From contig NC_088296.1 in NCBI RefSeq assembly GCF_032854445.1, forward strand, positions 14,275,844 through 14,339,843: DNA of 64,000 nt, written 5' to 3'. Shown here in pieces: positions 1 to 13,064 of this stretch. Positions within the stretch are counted from its first letter, which is position 1. Every line of letters starts with the position of its first letter. Made by a program: the position numbers and the translations under genes. This DNA is from Liolophura sinensis. Taxonomy: Eukaryota; Mollusca; Polyplacophora; Chitonida; Chitonidae. Below the pieces are notes generated by a model. It did no database searches. It saw only the letters and a list, made by a program, of their open reading frames with translations, and was not told the origin of the DNA.

Positions 1-49
1 GAAGAATCTTACATCGGCCTGGCTTGATCGCGCGAGTTTCGTACATGCA

Positions 50-205
50 CGACCATTGGTAACTATCATCAAACGCTTTGTATGGCCATCGGTAACGATC
101 ATGAAGAGCTTCATACGACAATCGGTAACCATCATCAAGTGCTTCGTACGACCATTGGTAAAGATCATCACAAGCTTCGTCCGACAATCAGTAACGACCA
201 TCATG
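50..205 (+). repeat. 33-bp minisatellite, left arm copy
   Basis: About 4.7 tandem copies of a 33-bp unit of the type GGTAACGATCATGAAGAGCT followed by TCRTACGAC. All frames stay open because the unit is a multiple of three, giving spurious 11-residue-periodic ORFs. The same unit occurs inverted at 25358-25515 and again at 27005-27115 and 33235-33305, always in intron 1 type sequence of the receptor genes. Confidence 0.85.
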
Positions 206-1139
206 AGTTTTCTACAATGCTCTCATATGGCCTCATGTCCATATTTGTTATGACGCTCAGCGGAACTTGACTCGGCGCCAGAAACCAATTATCATTCCTG
301 TCCCAAGACCTAACGACATATATGTTACCTTTGGCAAACACACTTCTCAAGAGAAGTTTATCTCTATGTCATTTTATACTTTCTTGGTCAGATTTGACAC
401 ACCTGAAGGTCCAAATAAGCTTACAATATTTCGATTTCCGGTTTAAGCCAAAACCTATCACAGCGAGATGATTTGCAAATGATCAGATTTTACCAACGAA
501 ACCCGGTTCCTTGTCAATTTAATCTCAGTCAGAGACTTGTCACTGTAGCTTGTGTACAGATAAGCTAACAAGGTACGGTCCAATATCAATAAAAAATTAA
601 CTTACAAGAAAGAAAGCAGTTTTCTGCAAATTCTTTGATGACAAATCCATGAAATTGACTCTTTTAAAAATCTGTGAGAAATGATTGTTCAAAAGAATCG
701 CACATCGTTGACTTCTGTAGAGTTTTTTTAACAGATTGCTTCTATTTTCCCCTATCTTCCCTTTTGCTGTGTATTAAGTGGTGTACTGAAAGCCTACCTA
801 ACTGATAATCTTGAATATAATGCGTGGAAATTTTCTAAATGAAATACATACACATGTTTCACACATATACGCACGAGGTAAGTATGTATACGTGAATTGA
901 TAATATATTGTGTAAAATACCTGTCGTGCAATCGTCACGCCGTGTTAAACATGGTCACACACTTCTGAAAGGAAAGCCTTTTCATCTTGACCTAGCCTCA
1001 TTTTGACAGATTTACACTGACACATCCGGGTAGAAAGGATGAAAATAAGTGCATCGAGCAGCGGCCCTTTGTACACATACAAGTATAGCATACATTTACA
1101 TACCTGCTGATTTATTTATTTGCTTATTTGATTGACTTG

Positions 1140-1520
1140 TTGGTTGATTGATTTATTTATTTACATGTGTCTCAATGTTGTTTAACGCTGTGCACTGTTC
1201 GATGGCATACAGCTTAATGAGAGGAAAAAACCGGAGTTCCCAGGGTAAACCACCAACACTTGGCAATTTATTGACAAACTTCCCAATGTGTAGCGCACAA
1301 AGAGGCTGGCCATATTCGTTGAAGACGGTTAAGGCGCTGGTTAACTAAAACTTTGACAAACCGTTATCTAATCGCTGCCTTCAATCATGTCTTTAAGTGT
1401 GTAGGCTTACGAGGTATCTGATAGAGCAGTTATTAACTCCGGTTTCCTCCACTCGATATTTAGACTACAGTAGTAACATTCTTGAGTGTAACGTTAAACA
1501 CGAACTCAAAAAATAATTTA
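1140..1520 (+). repeat. Degenerate SINE-related sequence (left arm)
   Basis: Contains fragments of the SINE 3' domain: CCGGTTTCCTCCACTCG at 1439-1455, then CATTCTTGAGTGTAACGTTAAACACGAA. The mirror copy is at about 24050-24420 in the right arm. No intact tRNA-like head is visible. The short ORF in it (1148-1348) is conserved only because the arm is duplicated. Confidence 0.5.
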
Positions 1521-2299
1521 CATATAAAGTTAAACCTGAAAACCAATAATTAAGCAGAAGTTCTTCCCTGTCACGCAGTTCCCGTTTGTAATAGATCTAC
1601 CCTAAAGCAGTGCTGTAAAAAGATGGGGTAAAATATATAGTTAGACGAAAAATACTCATAAGTAATACAGATATGCAGACTTTATACTCGGGATACATAG
1701 GCACTAAAGACTCAACTCAACTCAGCTCAGCTGAAAAGTTGTAAAAGCTTATGGATGCGAATTAAAGACGCTAGTCTTCCGGAAACGGTGTTATAATTGT
1801 ATTTAACAAGCAGTTGAATCTTGAAGTCGTATGGCCATCAGGGACTGAGACCAATTCTGTTTGACCAGATAAGTTTACTTCAGTAGCGTTTTGAGTTCTC
1901 CTGTATTCCGAGCTTTAGGGGCGTTAACAATTTTTTACCATGGATTTAATAGTTCTCAAGGGTGAGTTCATGGTTCATGGGGTACATGTCGGCACTCAGG
2001 TCATGACTAAGCGAGCGGGAAAGGTGTGGGGTGGGGGTGCAGGGGGTGACTGTCTATTTACCAGTAGCGTAAGCGTACTTTGCTATCGGATGCAACAACA
2101 ACAATGGCAACCATGCAGATACAAAACATTGTGTATTAAGCATTAACGTATTCAACATAGATGGTTCGTAACTGGGGATAGGAGGCTATACCATTGATTT
2201 CTAGCATATAAAGGAGTGATACTAGAGATAGATACTAAGTTAAGTGTTGTTGTTGCTCTTCTTGTTGTTGTGCTCTTGAATTCAGTAAATCTTTAGCCT

Positions 2300-2430
2300 T
2301 TAGCCTGTAGCGGATGGTCGAGAGTATCCCCCGGGCTCTGCCCGGTTTCCGCCCAACATAATGCTGACCGCCGTCGTATAAGCGAAATATTCTTGAGTAC
2401 GGCGTTAAACACCAATCAAATACATAAATA
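2300..2430 (+). repeat. SINE 3' part (bivalve-type), left arm
   Basis: Holds the family's conserved central and tail domains: CGGATGGTCGAGAG, CCCGGGCTCTGCCCGGTTTC, then CTTGAGTACGGCGTTAAACA and the A-rich AATCAAATACATAAAT tail. The tRNA-like head is missing. It is in both arms, so it was inserted before the inverted duplication. Confidence 0.75.
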
Positions 2431-2582
2431 TACATACTTTTGGTCCCGCTCTTTCCTCAAAGCTGAATATCACATATCTAGGTGAGTTCACATGTACATG
2501 TACGAAAGAGAGCTCTACCAATGAAATTAAAAAATCAAATAAATCCTAGTCTGTATTTAATATATGAAAATTACACACCCAC

Positions 2583-2661
2583 CTGAAACGACCGTCAGCA
2601 CTACCATCCCAATCATAGTCAGAAGCCATACCCTGTGACTTGCGGAGATGAAGACTTCCAT
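2583..2661 (-). CDS. First coding exon (signal peptide) of leftward paralogous receptor gene
   Basis: On the minus strand an ATG at 2661 opens a 26-residue stretch ending at 2583, followed directly by a GT donor (CAG|GTGGGTGTG). The peptide has a polar start (MEVFISASHR) and a hydrophobic core (VWLLTMIGMVVLTVV) ending in S-G, as in a secretory signal. It leaves codon phase 1, the phase of every EGF exon of the rightward paralog. The copy at 22916-22994 differs by one residue in the core (Met versus Leu). In-frame upstream ATGs exist, so the start could be 17 or more codons earlier. The remaining exons must lie left of the window. That this gene is functional is inference. Confidence 0.6.
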
Positions 2662-2873
2662 TTTCAATGGTTTAGATGAAAAATATGCGCGCAAACCTTG
2701 TAAGGTCTTCATGTATAACATAAACACATATTCGGTCCAAGGACTGTGCCTCAGCGCCAGACAAGCGCTTCTGTGGAATGAATCAAAATATACGGAGAAA
2801 AGCCTTCGTATCAATTAAATCATTCCTGTGATCCGCTTTCTAGTTGGTAAGAGAACACATTTTCAGACAGAGA

Positions 2874-2886
2874 AAATATATAAAAT
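2874..2886 (-). promoter_or_regulatory. TATA-like element upstream of leftward receptor exon
   Basis: The minus strand reads TTTTATATATTTT here, about 220 bases upstream of the ATG at 2661. It is mirrored in the right arm. It is the only TATA-like stretch I noticed between the Polinton terminus and the first exon. Confidence 0.25.
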
Positions 2887-3233
2887 GCAAACAGATATGA
2901 AAGCGGTGAAAGACTGGGTTGACTGCACACGAACTCATAGGATTATTGCTTGTAAAAGGCGTTCGTTTATCTGTAGGCTAACATAACTCAGGCGGGACCC
3001 TATGAGTTCTTTTCAAACATTAGTTTCTTGTGTTAATTTAGAGAATGATAACGCCGTTTACAGCAGTAAGCATATGTTCGTTCTTAACTACATCTGAAGC
3101 TTTTGACTATAAGGAACTCTGTTCAAAAGAGGAAGTAGTAGAGAATGTTGCAAACGTGTCGTTTTGAGGAGGAGCAATTGACGAGGCGCAATTGAGGAGA
3201 CGCAGGTGTGTCGTTGAGCTCGCGTTCTGCGCT

Positions 3234-3302
3234 TGACGTCACATGTTCCATGTCGCGCCAAAATGTCTCGCGCGAGAGCATTATCTCCATGTCGCGCCAA
3301 AA
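3234..3302 (+). promoter_or_regulatory. CRE plus paired E2F-like sites in left TIR
   Basis: TGACGTCA (3234-3241) is a perfect CRE. TGTCGCGCCAAAA occurs twice (ending 3263 and 3302) and on the minus strand reads TTTTGGCGCG, an E2F consensus. Between them is the perfect palindrome CTCGCGCGAG (3267-3276). The order and spacing are preserved in the right TIR. Such sites drive early promoters in DNA viruses that depend on S phase; their activity here is inference. Confidence 0.5.
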
Positions 3303-3671
3303 CTGAAATGGGTGACCTCCATTTGGTAATTTGCTCCGCCACCAGCGGCGATAAGAAAAACAGCGTGTGTGGAAATGCGAAGGGTGTGACAAGACCTTTT
3401 TACCGCTTGTGGGATTGGGGTGTCCATCAACGTACTGAACACGGAAAGGTAAATCACACACACAAATACACACGCACTAGTGTTGTATAGCTATAGTATC
3501 GTATAGTATGCTTCTGTGGTCATATTCTCTGGATTTGGTGCCATTTTTATGTAAATTGGAATAAAACAATAAGTATTGGACATCATAGATGTGCTCGGAA
3601 TGGGTAGGCTTGTACGTTTGCGTGTTGAGCTGCGTGAGCCAAAACGAGCCAAAGCGGACCAATGAGCTGTT

Positions 3672-3688
3672 GGGTTGGGTTGGGTGGG
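3672..3688 (+). other. G-quadruplex candidate in left TIR
   Basis: GGGTTGGGTTGGGTGGG has four G3 runs with loops of two, two and one base. An ATTGG/CCAAT-type motif (ACCAATGAG) sits just before it at about 3658-3666. Conserved in the right TIR. Confidence 0.5.
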
Positions 3689-3782
3689 TGTGTGTTTTCC
3701 AGCTCGGTTATTTTGTTGAGGTCCACGGTGCGTCGTCCAATAAACGAGAAGGATGAGGAAGTCGTACTCTAGAAGGGAGCAA

Positions 3783-3880
3783 AATAACATCGTATAGTGT
3801 AACATGGTATAGCATTGTATAATATAACATTGTATAGTCTAAAATTCTATAGTATATCATTGTAGCAGTGTGTATAGTAC
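3783..3880 (+). repeat. Short TATAGT-rich tandem array in TIR
   Basis: Irregular repeats of about 15-18 bases around CATTGTATAGTNTAA. The mirror array is at about 21690-21785. It makes spurious short ORFs. Confidence 0.6.
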
Positions 3881-3884
3881 TACT

Positions 3885-4230
3885 GACATTGATTTGACAA
3901 CGGGCATTTTCCTATGTAATGCTTTTTTTTTGCGGGACGAATTTCTTCACCCATCCTGTTTGCAACCAGGGAAATCGCGTGGGCTCTAGCTTGTGGATTG
4001 TCTTAAAGAATAGCTTGTCATGTTACATAATTATCTCTTGGTATCGGAAGTCATAACTTTTCATGTATGTGCAGAATAGTGGCCGGCGATGACCTAGCGA
4101 GCATGATGGCAGGTGTGCTTAGATTAGCCTTACAGCGCCACCTTTAATGTCCCAATAATTATTGTTTCATTAAATTATACATAAACCCGTTTAAAAAGGT
4201 GGGCTTAGGTGAGCCATACAGGTCATCGCA
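3885..4230 (+). repeat. TIR inner-edge segment, direct copy A
   Basis: About 345 bases that recur in the same orientation at 21125-21478. Shared landmarks are CACCCTGTTTGCAACCAGGG-type sequence, GAATAGTGGCCGGCGATGAC and AAAAAGGTGGGCTTAGGTGA. Its first 190 bases also belong to the inverted arm. Confidence 0.85.
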
Positions 4231-5527
4231 AATATGTTCAAATAGCACAATGACGTACAACCTAGATTTAAGATTTTAAAAAGGTGCGAATATATCATAC
4301 AGGGAATTAATCAAGGCGTGTTGTTGATAGAATTCCCTTACATGTAAAGTAGAAGAACAACCGAATGTAATGCTAGGCACCTGTAACAGATCTGCACCAT
4401 TTATATCTACGTGTTACGATTTTTTTTTGCAGATTTGACGGGTTGTTAAATGCAACATTCAAGAATTTTTCTCACGTACGTTCTGTGCTTGGTAAAACGG
4501 GACAGACCTTTTTAAAGTAACTTAAAAGCTTCTTCACGTTTGAACGACAGAAATGCACGACACATGGGCGAAAAACACATGGACGGAAGATGGAAGTTGT
4601 CTTCAGACGACAAACGCAAGTCTCCAATGCTCAGGAAGAAAAGCGCAGGGGGAATGTTTCTTACGTTATATCAGGGTATCATACAAATATGACCTCTTCA
4701 GTGTTTGAGCACAAAGGGCATTGTGTATTACACAAATATGATCCTTTAAGGTTTTAAAACAAGGGGTATTATGTATTAAACTATTTTCCCGATGCACTTT
4801 ACTGTTATATATATATATATATATATATATATTTTACAGATTGTGGGGTTTGCGTTCTTTATACATCCACAAAAGAGGCTGGCGGAATATACTTTTTTAA
4901 AATAACCTACTAGACTGAGACAAAAATATCATTAATTGTTAATCTGTTAATCCGGACCGTTAATTTCGAACGGCGAATTATTGGCGTGTACTTTGCTATG
5001 TCACTCAGATAATCAGACCCCTGTATTCAATTTTCATTAAAGCCTACAAGAACGCTTGGTTTTTATTTCTCAATATAGAGCTATGGATGTGAGCTACTAT
5101 CAAAACGCACAAGAAAGCTTGTCTACTTTTTCCTTATTGCGCCAAGATGGCATTGAAATACAATTTTTCTATAACCACAGCGATCAGAGAAAATTCAATA
5201 TGCTGGTGAGGTGATGTCAAGGGGCACACAGCATTGGGTGGGCTACGCTGGTCCAGTTTTCCCAATATGTTTATCGATAACGTCACTTCCAAATATTTCC
5301 GACCACTGACAGAATATGTGGATGAAACAGACAGTGCATAAATCTGCAAAAAATTGAATTACAAAGAGACATAAAAAGTTCCTCAAAATGAAATAGAAAT
5401 TTTCTCTTTTTCTTGAAACTATACTGTCTGTCTTATAATATGATTCCAAAGGCAACTTGTTGCATTCAATTACGAGCAATAGCAGTCGAAATTAATAGTT
5501 GAAACGTACATAGACTCGATTGTCTTA
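4231..5527. other. Gene-free spacer inside element
   Basis: AT-rich and non-coding as far as I can see. It contains a (TA)n microsatellite at 4806-4832. No Polinton gene was recognised in any frame. Confidence 0.6.
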
Positions 5528-5800
5528 GTTGATTGTAAATTGGGCAAAAAAATGTGACATTACTGACATCAAATCCACTACAAACTGAATGTGCCCAGTC
5601 TAAAAAAAACGGAGGGTTGAATGAAAATCTGTATGTTATTACAAATGTTTATTCCACCTCTAAAGATGTTCCCTAATTTGCTCTATGGGCACATCCTTTC
5701 CGTTATCTTTCTATCTCTTTGTTTGTTTTCTTTGCTTGATACTACCCCTGGTGACCCTGGTCACGTGATAGCTAAAGAAGTAAATTTATATTGTACTTGG
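5528..5800 (+). repeat. Direct duplication, copy 1
   Basis: About 270 bases repeated at 7309-7560. Shared blocks are ACTGAATGTGCC, CCTCTAAAGATGTTCC, CTATGGGCACATC and TAGCTAAAGAAGTAAATTTA. No coding capacity or terminal repeats are visible, so it is probably a dispersed repeat of unknown type. Confidence 0.75.
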
Positions 5801-6545
5801 AATTTTGAGAAATCGTTTTCGACAATGATCCGCTCGTCACGGGTGTACCTTTTCAATGCATGACCTATTTTAGACTCAAAAATGAATAGTTCATATTACT
5901 GTATTTATCTGCATAACTTATTACTATCAGGTTGTGGATGAGTTCAATATCACAACCACTGCCGCAACATCAGCGTATTTTATGTCGACCTATACCCTGG
6001 AAGAAGTATTTGAAAAAAAAATCAGTGCAAGCCTGTTAAAGATATTTAACCCGCCATCGCTGGATTGAAAGTAAACCACAGACACTTCAGATGGTGCATG
6101 TTATCTGGACCTGTATTCGCACAAAGATAAAAACCGTTTCCTCTCTCGCAGACTTTACGACAAGAGCATTGTAAATTCTCCTCCCAACATGATGTCAAAT
6201 GCATATGGCGGTCTTGCACACGACGTGTACATATCCTCGCCTTGTAGTATTTGTCAGAGCGTGTGTGTTGTGTGGCCGTTTCAATCAGGGTTACATGTTC
6301 TTACTACAAAAAATGGTATGTCAAGGCTTTTCCATCAAAAGCCTTCACCCCACGTTCTTTAATGTTTTACAATAAGTAATATTAAGTATAATTCTCCTGT
6401 AAGTAAATATAGATCACAGGCTCTTGCAGAATATCTGACGCCCTGCTTCATGATGTGTCTAATTCTGCTCAACCCGGATTTTTGAGGCAGGGTATTCATC
6501 GTTTTTGAATTAGCTCCATACGAACAGTTGCAATCAAACAGCAAT

Positions 6546-6660
<115 letters not shown>

Positions 6661-7308
6661 CTTATCGACAACTATTCTAGCATGTTACAAGATTTGAATA
6701 CTGATTTCACTCATTCGCTTAAGTCACACCTTGCGTCTTTCCAACAAATTTTTAAACTGCTGACATCTTCTATTTGCAGAATTCCGTTCTGTTTTCATAA
6801 TTTATATACTTTCTTCGTTGTTTTGTAATTTGTGTTAAACGTCGTTGTGGGAATTGGCCTTGCGATTATTGACTTAAAACGTCATTATTTGTATACAAAC
6901 GTCTGTTTCGACGCATAGATTCAATCTCGTGCCGTGTCATTTACTGGAAGAAGGGACCATACGAAACACTTAATTTCGAACCTCTAAATTATATAATAAT
7001 TTAGGCAGTGTAACTCGAATAGGAAGTGTCCAAGATGTGACATACATTGTTTTTAAAGTAATCCTCAAGAAATTGCATTTAATTTCAACATTTTTAACAG
7101 AAAGCGGAGAATAAAACTTCAGTAAATGACCCATTTTGATCTTCAGGGTGGGGCAAAATGATACACCCCTTACGGCAAAATGAAACGTGCTTGATACTAC
7201 CCCATAAATAAACTAAAGGGCACAGGCGTACAATATGGCTATAGTGGGTTAGTCAAATAGTGTTTCCTGACGAGAAAACAATTTGAGATAGACCCGAATA
7301 TCTTAACT

Positions 7309-7560
7309 GGTTGTTAATTGGGCACAAAATGTGACATTATTGTCACCAACTCCATCATAAACTGAATGTGCCTAGTCTAGAAAACGGAACGTTGCATCAC
7401 ACTCTTCTGCGTGTCACTAAGAATATCTACTTTGCCTCTAAAGATGTTCCATTTTGCTTACTTGCCCTATGGGCACATCTTTTGCGTTATCTTTCTATTC
7501 TTGTGTTTGGTTATTCGTTGGTCACTTCGTAGCTAAAGAAGTAAATTTATATTATACTTC
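7309..7560 (+). repeat. Direct duplication, copy 2
   Basis: Second copy of 5528-5800, about 1.8 kb downstream, with small insertions and deletions. Confidence 0.75.
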
Positions 7561-7599
7561 TCATTGCATGAGCTATATCAGAGTGATCAGTGAAGAAAT

Positions 7600-9000
7600 C
7601 AGGTAGGAAGAATAGGTATAAATAACTGCAATATCCCAGAAATAAAAACTACTGTAAAATAAGCCTACAACAATGTTGACAACAGTCATTTGGTTCAAAG
7701 GTATTAAAATGAAAACAGTCCAAAATATTTTCCTGAACAATTTCTTAAGATCCTTTTCACTTAAATAACGGATAGACCAAAAATGATAATAATAATGAGA
7801 ATCGAAAAGAAGGCAGATGTTAAGAGTTTACTTTGGGTTACAGCTAAATATCAAGTAACCGAGTTACTTTCTTACATGTCAAACATATAATTTTAATTAT
7901 AGGAAATTTGTCTATCCTCACAGTTTTAATAGGAAATTTCAGGAATTTGTGATATTGTCTAAAATTTCTTAGCACGGCCATATCTAACAATGTGTCCAGT
8001 TACATGTTTCTAAAAGTGCACAAATATGTATAGCTATCTAAACCAGCTAATAATTAGATGTCAAGATTGTTGTTAAGATTAATATAACAAAGTGTAAAAC
8101 AGGACAAAGATACTTCCAAAGACTTCAGTTAGAAATTTGACACTCACCACACGATTGTTTGAAGTATTGCAAGAACATGTATTAACCAGTAAATTTTCAC
8201 AGAATGTGTACAAGTAATTGTCAGTTTGTTAAGAGGTTGACAATTCAGCGAAGGTCAGGGTTACTTACGAATTGGTGGCACTCTATATAAACCTAGGACG
8301 GTAATGAACATTACCAGCAGAGCCATTAGGGTCTCACACAGCTTCCTGTCGCTCTTTATGATAGTCTCCCTAAACCTGATTTAAGGGGCGATGCTCTGTT
8401 GACTCGTGCATATGCTTATAAGAAACTTCTCAAGAGTGAGTACGTCACACACACGTGATTACATCATCAGTCTACGTGAGCACAACTCGTGAGATAAATA
8501 CGACAATAACCGTTCTGAACCTAGAACCACGTATGCACCCTTCAAATATGGTAAGTTAAAGGAACTCGTATCTGCTTACATGTCGTTTTGCGTTCATAGT
8601 GAAATATTTATGTTTTGTACAATGTGTACTACTGTTACATTCAAACAACCTTAGCGTGACTATGTACTTGACAAAACGACGAGCTAAGGCTTGCGTCGAG
8701 TGTACAATGACACGATGAATACTTCATTTGTCATTATTCGCCCAATAGCACGAGTCAATATTTGTCTAGCTAATACCCTGTCGGTACCACAAAGTAATTA
8801 TACTCACAAATGTACTATATACTAAGAACTATTTCAAGACAGCTCATAAGACAAAATGCACAGATGGATTCAACGCCAACAAATACCGCTCATTTTATCT
8901 TTTATTTTCTGTGACTTGGCCATTTTTCCCCCAAGAAATAATGAAAATAGGGTAAGGAATCAACAGGTATGTTAGAAAAAAGCTTTTGCATACATCAGGT
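7600..9000. other. Gene-free spacer inside element
   Basis: AT-rich, with no recognisable ORF or repeat family. A TATA-like CTATATAAAC occurs at 8283-8292, with no ORF downstream that I can support. Confidence 0.5.
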
Positions 9001-9027
9001 GACCTATATTGTCCGCCAGATAACCAC

Positions 9028-9120
9028 CGCATAGGTGGCCTTCATGATTAAAGCGTCGGCGTCAAAGTCCGGAGACAAGGGATCAAAACCAAGTTAGGTC
9101 ATGTACTTCTGTTCCGCTAA
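9028..9120 (+). repeat. tRNA-like SINE head
   Basis: GGTGGCCTTCATGATTAAAG resembles a Pol III A box region, and GGGATCAAAACC about 50 bases later resembles a degenerate B box. This is the arrangement of a tRNA-derived SINE and not of a functional tRNA, since no cloverleaf closes. Confidence 0.45.
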
Positions 9121-9529
9121 GCTTTGCGCCCAGCATTGGGCAGAGGTAAGAGCAGACAAACATGATTGGATGGGAGGGAGATAGGAGTTGCCTTGTCACA
9201 AGAAGGCGCTATGTATGTTCACACACCTATATATGTGGTTATATGGCTGAAAAAACAAATGTTAAGTATGACGTAAAACTTCAACACATATAGTAACCAG
9301 AACCAAAAGAGATTTGGACAGGAAATACTTCTGTGTTTGACCGCTGTACAAATAGATGGTGTATGCGAATATATTTGGCGTTAAATCTAGCCTAAATTGA
9401 TTACTGTCAAGGTGAGTGGCCTGGTCAAACTCAAACTTCTGACTATAATCAATTAAATCAGCATCATGTTATTTGACATCAATACAAGAGCTATGTAACG
9501 AAAATGCTACCACAATGATATTGGTATTT

Positions 9530-9800
9530 ATATTTGATTTGATTTGTTTTTTACACCGTACTCTAGAATATTTCACTTATACGACGGAGGCCATCATTAT
9601 GCTGGAAGAAAACCGGGCAGACCACGGGGGTAACCCACGACTATCCATAGATTGATGCCAGGTCTTCCTACTTATGGCTGGAGAGCAAGCCAACATGAGC
9701 TGGGCTTGAACTCGCAGCGACCGCATTGGCGAGAGGCCCCTGGGTCATTACGCTGCGCTATCGCGCTAATGAACTCAGCCTCGGAGGTCTCCCTGTAAAC
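9530..9800 (-). repeat. Full-length tRNA-derived SINE
   Basis: On the minus strand: a tRNA-like head with GGCTGAGTTCATTAGCGC (A box) and GCGAGTTCAAGCCC (B box), then the conserved CTTCC...GTCGTGGGTT...CCCGGTTTTC central part, ATATTCTAGAGTACGGTGTA, and an AAATCAAATCAAATA tail. Same family as 13065-13322 and 29025-29252. Confidence 0.85.
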
Positions 9801-10013
9801 TTAGAAATTTTCTTAAATACATTTATTTCCTAAATGATAAATGATAAATATTTCCACTTAAAGGAAAGACCATATTAACATCACGGTTATTTTTGCATTT
9901 TCTTATGGAAACATCTTATAAACGTATTCCTTGAAAAGAACATGAAGTTTGAAACTGCAGTTAATGTAGAAAGTTGAGAAGGCGTTTTATTATTTTTTCC
10001 TGTGTAAATTCTC

Positions 10014-11199
<1,186 letters not shown>

Positions 11200-11282
11200 T
11201 ACTCTGGTTTCCTGCCACCACAATGCTTGCCGCCGTCAAATAAGGGAATTATTCCAGAGTAAAACGTTAAAAAACAAACAAA
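11200..11282 (+). repeat. SINE 3' fragment
   Basis: CTGGTTTCCTGCCACCACAA, GCCGCCGTCAAATAAG and an AACAAACAAATAAG tail mark the 3' end of the SINE family; the head is absent. Confidence 0.65.
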
Positions 11283-11324
11283 TAAGAAAAAAAAGCCTCT
11301 ATTGAATATAGTTACACACATACA

Positions 11325-11985
11325 GCATGGAGAGGAAATCCAGAGCAGCGAAGAAAGTGTGTTATTGTCGGAGCTGGCTAATAGCCACAGGTAACCAGTG
11401 AAATATGACCTCATGTCAGTTTATATTCAGGTTTCATTCTAACTGTTCATGTAAATTCAACAATAGTAGCAATTTACATGTCTCATAGCACCGTGGTTTA
11501 TACAAAATAAGGTTAAAAATAATACAGTGCTGTGAATTGCAATTTATTAGTCCTCACTGGTCTAGAATTACTCAAAATCTTGTGTTGTCATCACATTTAA
11601 CATACAATCACAATAAAACAATACAATGGAGCCAGGCCTTGGGGTTCCTTAGTCCTCCAGCAGAACTCTGGTTTATGCAGGAATACAATGTGATTAAAGA
11701 CACACAGCACAGAGACTAAAATCATAGCAACGACGAGTGCGATAGCTGGCAAATGGATATATGTAACCGGTGAAGTTTGGCCTCTCGTCAGTTTACCTGA
11801 GTCAGGGTTTTATTCTAACTGTTCACGAAAATGCATAAACAGTAGTAATTTACACGCCCCATGTCACCATAATAAAAAAAACAATAGAATTACTCTAAAT
11901 GCTGTGTTGTCATCACATTTAGCACACTGTGTTGTCATCGAATTTAGCATATTGTGTTGTCATCACATTTGGCATACAATCACAT
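11325..11985 (+). repeat. Imperfect tandem duplication, about 370-bp unit
   Basis: Sequence at 11325-11610 recurs at 11700-11985: the GAGCTGGCTAATAGCCACAGG versus GATAGCTGGCAAATGG region, CTAACTGTTCATGTAAAT, and TTGTGTTGTCATCACATTTA. The second copy ends in three 27-bp units of TGTTGTCATCACATTTAGCA type (11888-11975). A diverged copy occurs at 59210-59315. Confidence 0.7.
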
Positions 11986-12709
11986 TGAACAAAAGGCTTC
12001 AGTCATAATTTTTTTTGGCAAAACAGCTGTTTTAAAGCCGACCCTAAAGAAGTCTAAATGTTATACGTGACACCTATGTAGGTGGCTAAATACTACCGAG
12101 CATTCAATAAACCATCGTCTTTGACTCCTCATTGGATACCCGGCATTATCGGTTCAGATAGATATACGGATGATGTGATCTCATTTGTGTAACGAAAGAC
12201 ACGTGTGCCCTGTTTAATTTTAGGATGGCTGCGCTAGACACCAGAGTTTATAGTTGGAGTTCTGCTTACTAGGGAGAATGGAGGTGGGCGTCAAATTCCT
12301 TTTCTGCCTGAGTACATATCCCATAGAGCTTGTATTAGCTTAAGCACAATACATGCTCCACGCCTTTCATCTACCTCTAAATCTTAGATATATTGACAAA
12401 GTGGATCCAATTTACAGCTGTGATTAAATTTCAATTTCATGGTAGTTAACTTATAATACTGAGTATTAGATCGACCGCACGAGGGGAGTGACAAAACACC
12501 CTTCTTATGACACATTACGAAAGAAACCAAGTTATTTATTTTTGCATTGATGTGACATTTCATATAGTAGTGCTGAAGAAAAACCCGCATGTCGGTGAAT
12601 TTAAAATCACCCGATTCTACATGAAAGTGTATGTGTAAATTACCTTTACGTGTACATATATATTTCAATGTGCACTCCTTTGAACAAATAACGTAAGACT
12701 ATCACCTTT

Positions 12710-12900
12710 TTGAGCAGATTCTGGCTCCCTCTCTGGCCGTAAGTGGGAAGGTCTTCCAGCAACCTGAGGATTTTCGTGGGCTTCCCCAGGGCTGTACCCG
12801 GTTTCCTCCCACCATAATGCTGGCCGCCGTGAAATTTATCAGTGAAATATTCTTGAGTACGGCGTAAAGCACCAATCAAATAAATAAATAAATAAATATT
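12710..12900 (+). repeat. SINE, 5' truncated
   Basis: Carries CTCTGGCCGTAAGTGGGAAG, CCCGGTTTCCTCCCACCATA, ATGCTGGCCGCCGTG and ATTCTTGAGTACGGCGTAAA with an AATCAAATAAATAAATAAAT tail; no tRNA-like head. Confidence 0.8.
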
Positions 12901-13064
12901 GAACAGATTCAAATTAGCGCTTTTCCCTGGGGCCAAAACAACCCATATCATTCAAGTAGCAAAAATCGATCAGTGGCATCCAATCGATCTTTTTTTAACA
13001 ATAGCCTCAAAAATCACCTTTCACATAATATCAGCCCTATGACGTATTACCGTTCATTAAATAC

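Larger units (their letters stand above)
1..4077 (+). repeat. Left arm of giant inverted repeat
   Basis: This stretch is the reverse complement of 21489-25561 almost base for base. The first 60 bases reappear inverted at 25502-25561, and the match ends near the GTGCAGAA at about 4070-4077. Comparing 180-283 with its partner I count 5 mismatches in about 105 bases, so the arms are old and not a trivial assembly duplicate. The arm is cut by the window start, so its true length is unknown. Outer part (1-3133): host DNA with a signal-peptide exon. Inner part (3134-4077): Polinton terminal repeat. Confidence 0.95.
3134..4077 (+). repeat. Polinton left terminal inverted repeat
   Basis: Begins AGTAGTAGAGAATGTTGCAA and is mirrored at 21489-22432. 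The outer limit is set by a third, internal copy of the terminus at 14122, which shares sequence only from AGTAGTAGAG onward. It contains CRE and E2F-like sites, CCAAT-type motifs, a G-quadruplex candidate and a short TATAGT-rich array. Confidence 0.7.

Noticed and set aside
56-253. Conserved open frames in the 33-bp minisatellite (also 25292-25644)
   Set aside because: The repeat length is a multiple of three, so frames stay open automatically, and the frame is shared by both arms only because of the inverted duplication.
3123-3805. Several 60-116-codon frames duplicated in both TIRs
   Set aside because: They lie over regulatory and repeat sequence, differ in frame and length between arms, and have no domain signal.
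8280-8300. TATA box at CTCTATATAAACC as a gene promoter
   Set aside because: No downstream ORF, exon or conserved element could be linked to it.
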